Source: Spirosoma fluviale
GTDB taxonomy: Bacteria; Bacteroidota; Bacteroidia; Cytophagales; Spirosomataceae
Assembly: GCA_945901025.1 (NCBI GenBank)
Contig: CAMDJW010000011.1
Span: 1 to 64,000, forward strand
Length of the DNA stretch: 64,000 bases
Reading direction: 5' to 3'
Part shown: positions 60,801 to 64,000 of the stretch, piece after piece
Layout: every line of letters starts with the position of its first letter
Position numbering within the stretch: position 1 is the first letter of the stretch
The notes under the pieces: generated by a model
What the model was told of the DNA's origin: nothing
The model's input: the letters and a program-made list of their open reading frames with translations, nothing else
Database searches by the model: none
Program-made: the position numbers and the translations under genes

Positions 60801-61173
60801 CTAATTGAGATTGATTTACTTCCAATTTGAAGTTTTGGCGTAATTCCTGAGCTAATGTCAAAACGATTCCTGATTGAACCGCATTTTTATACCCCACAAA
60901 AGACACAGTAACTTTATAAGGACCACCTACACGCATGTTAACAATGTTATAGCGTCCATCCGCTCTTGTGGAACCACCATAACGAGAACCCGTAGGCTCA
61001 TGAACGGCAATTACCGATGCACCAGGTAAACCTTGCCCTTTTTCATCCACTACAGTACCTGCTAGAGCAGCAGTTGTAGAACCTTGAGCAAATAATCCAC
61101 TCACAGGTAGCATCATTAAAAGCGCAAAAAACGCTCCCAACAACACAGAATTAGTCATAAATCTTTTCTGCAT
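57850..61173 (-). CDS. TonB-dependent receptor, Oar-like
   Basis: A 1107-residue outer-membrane protein. A signal peptide (MQKRFMTNSVLLGAFFALLM onward, cleaved after FAQ) precedes a carboxypeptidase-regulatory-like beta domain (ALAGTVVDEKGQGLPGASVI ...) and a plug (about 110-230, with INVVTKSGTNNWSGSGYYFG typical of Oar). The rest is a 22-strand barrel ending in the aromatic-rich FGVRYIFN. Oar-type receptors act in TonB-dependent import or protease secretion; the ligand is unknown. ATG 61173 is used since it begins the signal peptide; the open frame to 61257 is not. No SusD partner is adjacent. Confidence 0.93.
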   Translation of the reverse strand: MQKRFMTNSVLLGAFFALLMMLPVSGLFAQGSTTAALAGTVVDEKGQGLPGASVIAVHEPTGSRYGGSTRADGRYNIVNMRVGGPYKVTVSFVGYKNAVQSGIVLTLAQELRQNFKLEVNQSQLEEVKVVASRSSIINSGRTGAATTVSNNQITTLPTLNRSLGDFARLDPRANGLNFAGRNSLYNNITVDGAFFNNAFALSSTIGGQAGASPISVDAIDQFQVLIAPYDVRQGMATGANINVVTKSGTNNWSGSGYYFGSDQGLVGNKIGDVVNQYGTFSRGQIGARIGGALIKDKLFVFGSFEQETQTEPGSNFVATRTGSEPNKSIAKAADLDRLKDFLMTKFKYNPGAYENWNKEKYSQKVNLRLDWNISDKHKFNVKYNYLRSYADINPSNSGSLSGGRAPSATVLPFQGSLYRINNNLDSYIAELNSTFSSSVANNLTVGYTAMRDFRQSPVNDNPFPTVDIGNNDLNELTAFGYEPFSANNILNSDIFQIADNLTIYKGKHVYTLGLAYETNSFMNGFAPNYYGGYQFRSIDDFINSANGDTKVIPARYQQQWSNYSTFPFAEMKGSTLSFYGQDEITAAKGLKLTFGLRADATSFPSFDEPKYTNTYVPSLTFRNGVKLTTNKFPETTVLWSPRFGFNWDVKDDKQTQIRGGLGVFSGRVPYVWLSNQLSNNGVLFGSENIQNPTNRPFNPDVNAYRPAITLPLTPTAYNLAVTDPNFKFSQVFRTNLALDKNLGDGWILGLEGIYTKDINAVYLENVNLPKSTVKAVGADNRVIFYTLGANGLPSSVRNFQIYGNVRGVNAPAVGPNTASSPNISDAIVIKNTDLGYSYALTATISKSFENGLFASLAYTNSDSRSVNDGGSIAQSQWRDRVVSGDPNENVASYSSYIQTHRFNAYGSYRLNYLNENASTTFGFTYSAAPAGRFSYTYSGDMNGDNQTSNDLIFIPRTQSDILLRDLGTYTAAQQWADLDKYITQDSYLNAHRGHYAERNGAELPWSANFDFKIIQDFYIKVGGHKNTLQFTLDVFNFGNYVTPQWGLNQSTLRAGLINYVANDAATGRPVFTFPYRSGTTPLSDTFQRSFGLGSRWQAQFGVRYIFN

Positions 61174-61403
61174 AAAATTGAAATTTAGATATAAGTTAGT
61201 TGAAAGAATCTTTCTACAAAATAAACCTAAAAAATCAAATACTCCAATTTTTTGCAAGAAGAGTTTTAATGATAATCAACCTAAGTAACTGACATATAGG
61301 ATAAAAATGACAAAAAATTATAATTTTATAATAATAAGAACACTTTAAAGTGCAATCCAATTCGAAAATTTAACAAAACCTTAATTTTTAATTATTTAAA
61401 GAA

Positions 61404-61411
61404 TATTTTTG
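61404..61411 (+). promoter_or_regulatory. -7 box upstream of selD
   Basis: TATTTTTG matches TAnnTTTG, 16 bases before the selD ATG. No clear TTTG lies about 19 bases upstream, so this is tentative. Confidence 0.35.
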
Positions 61412-61427
61412 CAGTAGAAATTTACAT

Positions 61428-62474
61428 ATGCAAACGAACAAAGAACCCATCAAATTAACTTCATTTTCACATGGAGCAGGCTGTGGTTGTAAAATATCCC
61501 CTCAAATTTTAGATAAAATCCTGAAATCGGATACACCTAAAAAGAATCATCCCCTATTATTGGTTGGCAATGAAAGCCGAGACGATGCCGCTGTATTTGA
61601 TTGGCAAAACGGAGAGGCTGTTATTTCGACGACCGATTTTTTCATGCCCATCGTGGATGACCCCTTTGATTTTGGGAAAATAGCCGCAACAAATGCCATT
61701 TCTGATATTTATGCCATGGGAGGAACTCCCCTCATGGCCATTGCAATTCTAGGCTGGCCCATCAACAAACTTGCCCCAGAAATTGCGGCCCAAGTTTTGG
61801 AAGGTGGAAGAGCTGCATGTGCAGAAGCAGGAATTCCCTTAGCAGGCGGACACTCCATCGATTCCCCTGAACCAATTTTTGGTTTAGCAGTCACAGGAAA
61901 GGTTAAAAAAGAACACTTGAAACAAAATGATCAAGCTACCCAAAATTGCCTTCTGTATTTAACTAAGCCTTTAGGTGTTGGGATTTTATCGACCGGCCAA
62001 AAAAGAGGCATCGTCAGCCCAGCTGATCTAACCACGGCAGTCAAACAAATGAGTACACTTAATTTATTAGGTGAAAAATTGGGCCCTCTCTCCTATGTCC
62101 ATTCGTTAACAGATGTGACTGGTTTTGGTTTATTTGGTCATTTAGTCGAGATGTCAGATGGTTCAAATGTAAGTTCTGAGTTATTTTTCGATGAAATACC
62201 GACACTGGATAATTTAGACAGCTATTTAGATCAAAAATGTTTCCCCGGAGGAACAGAGCGAAATTGGGCCAGTTATGGACACAGAATCCAAGAAGGAATC
62301 ACAGAAACCCAAAGGCTCATTGGCGCAGACCCGCAAACCTCAGGGGGTTTATTAATTGCCGTAGAGGAAAAATCACAAGAAGTTTTTGAACAATTTCTAA
62401 TAGAACAGGGATTCAACCTAAAGCCCATTGGAAGAACCATTGAAAAAAGAGAAAAAGCGATATACATTCAATGA
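61428..62474 (+). CDS. selD: Selenide, water dikinase (selenophosphate synthetase)
   Basis: A 348-residue enzyme closely following E. coli SelD. The catalytic [12 protein letters not shown] has Cys19 and Lys22 (equivalents of Cys17 and Lys20); [43 protein letters not shown] and [18 protein letters not shown] follow. The catalytic residue is Cys, not Sec. It makes selenophosphate for selenouridine or selenocysteine. Neither selA, selB nor mnmH is within this window. Its stop overlaps the next start (ATGA). Confidence 0.96.
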   Translation: MQTNKEPIKLTSFSHGAGCGCKISPQILDKILKSDTPKKNHPLLLVGNESRDDAAVFDWQNGEAVISTTDFFMPIVDDPFDFGKIAATNAISDIYAMGGTPLMAIAILGWPINKLAPEIAAQVLEGGRAACAEAGIPLAGGHSIDSPEPIFGLAVTGKVKKEHLKQNDQATQNCLLYLTKPLGVGILSTGQKRGIVSPADLTTAVKQMSTLNLLGEKLGPLSYVHSLTDVTGFGLFGHLVEMSDGSNVSSELFFDEIPTLDNLDSYLDQKCFPGGTERNWASYGHRIQEGITETQRLIGADPQTSGGLLIAVEEKSQEVFEQFLIEQGFNLKPIGRTIEKREKAIYIQ

Positions 62475-63232
62475 AATTATTTTTCAGAAAACTAGGTGAG
62501 AAAGGAAGTCACATTGTTATTTTACATGGGATTTTCGGCACGTCGGACAACTGGGTTGGCATCGCAAAAGTCTTAAGCGAAAACCATCAAGTCTTTCTTT
62601 TAGATTTACGCAATCACGGACATTCCCCATGGGCAGACGAATTTGACTACCAGGTCATGTCAGAAGATTTAATGGAATTCATTCAGGACCATTCACTTGT
62701 GAAACCGTTATTAATCGGTCATTCCATGGGGGGTAAAGTCGTGATGCAATTTGACCTAAATCACCCCAACATAGCCCATAAAATAGTGATCGTCGACATA
62801 GCTCCAAAATTTTATCCTGTCCATCATAGTTTAATCTTAGAAGGTTTAAATAGTTTAGACGTAGCACATTTGGAGAATAGGCAGGCGGCCAATGAGCACA
62901 TGAAGCGATTTGAGGAAAATGAGGGTGTACGCCAATTTCTACTAAAAAACCTTCATAGAACCGTAGAAAATGGTTTTGAATGGAAAATTAATTTAAAAAT
63001 TATTACTAAAAATATTGATGTGGTAGGTTTAGAATTATGGGTGAATCAACCCTCCGAAACCATTGCTATTTTTATTAAAGGCGCTGAATCACATTACATT
63101 CAACCGGAGGACCAACGATTAATCTCGGAAATATTTCCCAATTTCGAGTTGTTCGAAATTCCTCATGCTAGCCATTGGGTTCAAGCAGATCAGCCCGTGG
63201 CATTTTTGGAAGTAATCAAACGCATACTATGA
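62471..63232 (+). CDS. Alpha/beta hydrolase (YbfF-type esterase)
   Basis: A 253-residue alpha/beta-hydrolase. The oxyanion segment [10 protein letters not shown] (19-28), [10 protein letters not shown] (about 46-55), nucleophile Ser in [14 protein letters not shown] (about 82-95) and the C-terminal His in [11 protein letters not shown] are visible. It resembles E. coli YbfF, an acyl-CoA/ester hydrolase; the physiological substrate is unknown. It is translationally coupled to selD upstream and to the methyltransferase downstream. Confidence 0.9.
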   Translation: MKLFFRKLGEKGSHIVILHGIFGTSDNWVGIAKVLSENHQVFLLDLRNHGHSPWADEFDYQVMSEDLMEFIQDHSLVKPLLIGHSMGGKVVMQFDLNHPNIAHKIVIVDIAPKFYPVHHSLILEGLNSLDVAHLENRQAANEHMKRFEENEGVRQFLLKNLHRTVENGFEWKINLKIITKNIDVVGLELWVNQPSETIAIFIKGAESHYIQPEDQRLISEIFPNFELFEIPHASHWVQADQPVAFLEVIKRIL

Positions 63233-63927
63233 AACTCGTCCTCATCCCCTGCCCCATCTCAGAAAATACCGCATCGGAGGTGTTGCCCTCAGACGTCTCT
63301 AAATATGTCCTTTTATGCAAGCATTATTTAGTTGAAAATATCAGAACGGCCAGAAGGTTTATCAGCGAACTGAAATTAGGGATTAATATCGAAGAGTTAA
63401 CTTTTGAAATTTTAGATAAAGACAGTACCCGGTCCATGATTTCCTCTTTTGTTTCTAAGCACAAACAAGAGGAATATATAGGGGTATTATCTGAAGCGGG
63501 GTGCCCCGGAATTGCAGATCCGGGAGCTTTAGCTGTATCTATCGCTCAAGAAATGAATATTGAAGTGGTCCCTTTAGTAGGCCCATCCTCCATTTTATTA
63601 GCACTAATGGGATCAGGTTTTTCAGGTCAAAACTTTACATTTCACGGTTACTTACCTATCGATAAAGATTTGAAAGCTAAAAAAATAAATCTTTTAGCAA
63701 GAGAGGTAGAAAAAACCGGGTTTACCCACTTATTTATAGAAACCCCTTTTAGGAATAATGCAATGCTAGAAGATCTTATCAATAACTCTCCGTCGAATCT
63801 ATTAATCTGCATTGCCTGCGATGTAACAAGCCCCACAGGATTTATCAAAACGAAGTCGGCGCACACCTGGAAAAGCGAAATACCCGATTTACATAAAAGA
63901 CCTTGCATCTTCTTGTTAGGTCAATAA
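63229..63927 (+). CDS. SAM-dependent methyltransferase, tetrapyrrole methylase (RsmI-like) family
   Basis: A 232-residue protein starting [40 protein letters not shown] (about 85-104) and VVPLVGPSSILLALMGSGFSGQNFTFHGYLP are the RsmI/CobA-type SAM site, but the first 30 residues differ from true RsmI (rRNA C1402 2'-O-methyltransferase). This matches the smaller RsmI-like family seen in Bacteroidota, whose target is uncertain. ATG 63229 overlaps the upstream stop (ATGA). Confidence 0.85.
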   Translation: MKLVLIPCPISENTASEVLPSDVSKYVLLCKHYLVENIRTARRFISELKLGINIEELTFEILDKDSTRSMISSFVSKHKQEEYIGVLSEAGCPGIADPGALAVSIAQEMNIEVVPLVGPSSILLALMGSGFSGQNFTFHGYLPIDKDLKAKKINLLAREVEKTGFTHLFIETPFRNNAMLEDLINNSPSNLLICIACDVTSPTGFIKTKSAHTWKSEIPDLHKRPCIFLLGQ

Positions 63928-63968
63928 AATTGAATTAAAGTAGTAATTTGCAGAAATTTCTAATACCC

Positions 63969-64000
63969 ATGCAGTTAAAATCTTTTTCATTCAATCCTTT
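63969..64000 (+). CDS. Start of a probable MBL-fold metallohydrolase (3' truncated)
   Basis: Only ten full codons are visible (MQLKSFSFNP plus a partial Phe codon). They resemble the start of Bacteroidota glyoxalase-II-like MBL-fold hydrolases, which often begin with a similar FxFNPF segment. The call rests on this short resemblance and the gene-like ATG after a 41-base gap. Confidence 0.4.
   Translation, partial: MQLKSFSFNP

Overview
The window is chromosomal DNA of a low-GC member of the Bacteroidota, most likely order Cytophagales. Evidence for this is the SusD/RagB-type lipoprotein at the left edge, the Oar-like TonB-dependent receptor, FISUMP-domain lipoproteins, the ThrA-ThrB and Suf gene orders, and several promoters of the Bacteroidota form TTTG-N19-TAnnTTTG. 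A genus cannot be named from sequence alone. No rRNA, CRISPR array, intact transposase or prophage was seen. The only RNA gene found is one tRNA-Glu.

Layout. 0-4.4 kb is an accessory patch: end of a SusD-like gene, a FISUMP lipoprotein, a truncated gene remnant next to IS-end-like repeats, an AIM24-family gene and a small secreted protein bracketed by an imperfect 80-bp direct repeat, then tRNA-Glu. 4.4-31.4 kb is mostly housekeeping: glgB; a pyrimidine group (pyrF, pyrR, pyrB) with rfbC; a GT9 heptosyltransferase; an M16 protease; hemW; mtgA; an MGMT-like protein; a LysM lytic transglycosylase; methyltransferases; alkB; rlmB; pth; metG; rpsU; xerC; thrB-thrA; a frameshifted DUF421 gene; exbD-exbB; and ppx/gppA.

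31.4-42.7 kb holds a TPR protein, a large two-domain M16 protease, a suf operon (sufC-sufD-sufS-sufE-DUF59-bacilliredoxin, without sufB) facing a divergent A-type carrier gene, maf, and a marR-nitroreductase pair. 42.8-45.3 kb is a second accessory patch: a coiled-coil protein with a Cys/His tail, a voltage-gated-like K+ channel, a second FISUMP lipoprotein and a gene fragment. 45.3-64 kb returns to core functions: cca, tsaC-like, argS, glutathione peroxidase, menA, a TPR protein, AMP nucleosidase, a small HsdR-N nuclease-fold protein, a PafA-like phosphatase, UDP-glucose dehydrogenase and UDP-glucuronate decarboxylase, a TonB-dependent receptor, selD, an esterase, a tetrapyrrole-methylase-family protein and the first codons of a probable MBL hydrolase.

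The points most worth a second look are the DUF421 gene apparently broken by loss of one unit of a 7-bp tandem repeat (29.15 kb), the suf operon lacking sufB, the nested palindromic repeat cluster at 57.6-57.75 kb, the duplicated 27-bp element with two terminators at 21.8-22.0 kb, and the repeat-bracketed segment at 2.3-4.0 kb. No clearly new multi-gene system was found; the two accessory patches are the best places to look for one.
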